Source: Gammaproteobacteria bacterium
GTDB lineage: Bacteria > Pseudomonadota > Gammaproteobacteria > Pseudomonadales > Azotimanducaceae
Length of the DNA stretch: 6,787 nucleotides
Assembly: GCA_027293665.1 (NCBI GenBank)
Contig: JAPUFN010000297.1
Coordinates: 1 to 6,787 of the forward strand
Direction of reading: 5' to 3'
Part shown: positions 6,633-6,787 of the stretch, one piece after another
How the letters are laid out: the number at the start of each line of letters is the position of its first letter
Numbering within the stretch: position 1 is the stretch's first letter
Made by a program: the position numbers and the translations under genes
Notes under the pieces: generated by a model
Told to the model about the DNA's origin: nothing
Database searches by the model: none
Seen by the model: only the letters and a program-made list of their open reading frames with translations

Positions 6633-6787
6633 TCAAGCCAGCGCCGAGTAGGGCGAGGGTTCGGCACTGTTCAGTTCTTTTTCGTGATTGAACAGAATCT
6701 CCAGGCTTTCCCTGTACTTATTGAACGCCTGTTGGTATCGACTCTTGTCCGGAAACAACGTGTTGATGTAATCCATAAACAACGAAA
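6633..6787 (-). CDS. 3' end of an unrecognised minus-strand gene (partial)
   Basis: On the minus strand the frame is open from the window edge to a TGA at 6635-6633 and gives 50 residues. The segment looks helical and charged (for example YQQAFNKYRESLEILFNHEKEL) and ends in a Ser/Pro/Ala-rich tail. An internal ATG at 6776 has no ribosome site before it, so this is more likely the C terminus of a longer protein than a 47-residue gene. The strong leftward terminator 42 bases beyond the stop supports a real gene ending here. I do not recognise a family from this fragment, and its function is unknown. Confidence 0.66.
   Translation of the reverse strand, partial: SLFMDYINTLFPDKSRYQQAFNKYRESLEILFNHEKELNSAEPSPYSALA

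Overview
The window reads as chromosomal DNA from a proteobacterium, most likely a gammaproteobacterium. The citrate synthase is of the hexameric GltA type and resembles Pseudomonas and Escherichia proteins closely. The tRNA gene encodes its own CCA end, and the selA-selB order is the one familiar from that class. The genus cannot be fixed from the sequence alone. The left 5.9 kb is densely coding and fairly GC-rich. The right 0.8 kb is more AT-rich and poor in convincing genes.

Layout. Positions 69-1361 carry gltA (citrate synthase, TCA cycle), closed by a clear intrinsic terminator at 1389-1415. After a gap of about 100 bp comes a tightly packed plus-strand unit. It holds a DUF2961 / glycoside hydrolase family 172 protein (1516-2598), selA (2598-3965), selB (3962-5848) and selC, the tRNA-Sec gene with anticodon TCA (5865-5957). 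The first three genes overlap by 1 and 4 bases and selC follows selB by 16 bases, so all four are probably co-transcribed.

How the genes work together. Seryl-tRNA synthetase charges the selC tRNA with serine. SelA converts Ser-tRNA(Sec) to Sec-tRNA(Sec) using selenophosphate. SelB, a special elongation factor, delivers it to in-frame UGA codons marked by a SECIS hairpin. Selenophosphate synthetase (selD) and the selenoprotein substrates are not in the window. The GH172 gene has no known role in selenium metabolism, and its translational coupling to selA is the most unexpected feature of the locus.

The tRNA-Sec is itself unusual. Its 3' half is one base shorter than in the Escherichia coli molecule, so the simplest fold has 7 acceptor and 5 T-stem pairs instead of 8 and 5. 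Just downstream of selC, a known target for integrating elements, lies an 11-bp imperfect direct repeat. It is followed by a possible small lipoprotein gene on the minus strand, a weak plus-strand ORF, two back-to-back terminators facing opposite ways, and the 3' end of an unrecognised minus-strand gene that runs off the window. This part may be the edge or remnant of an inserted element, but no integrase is visible.
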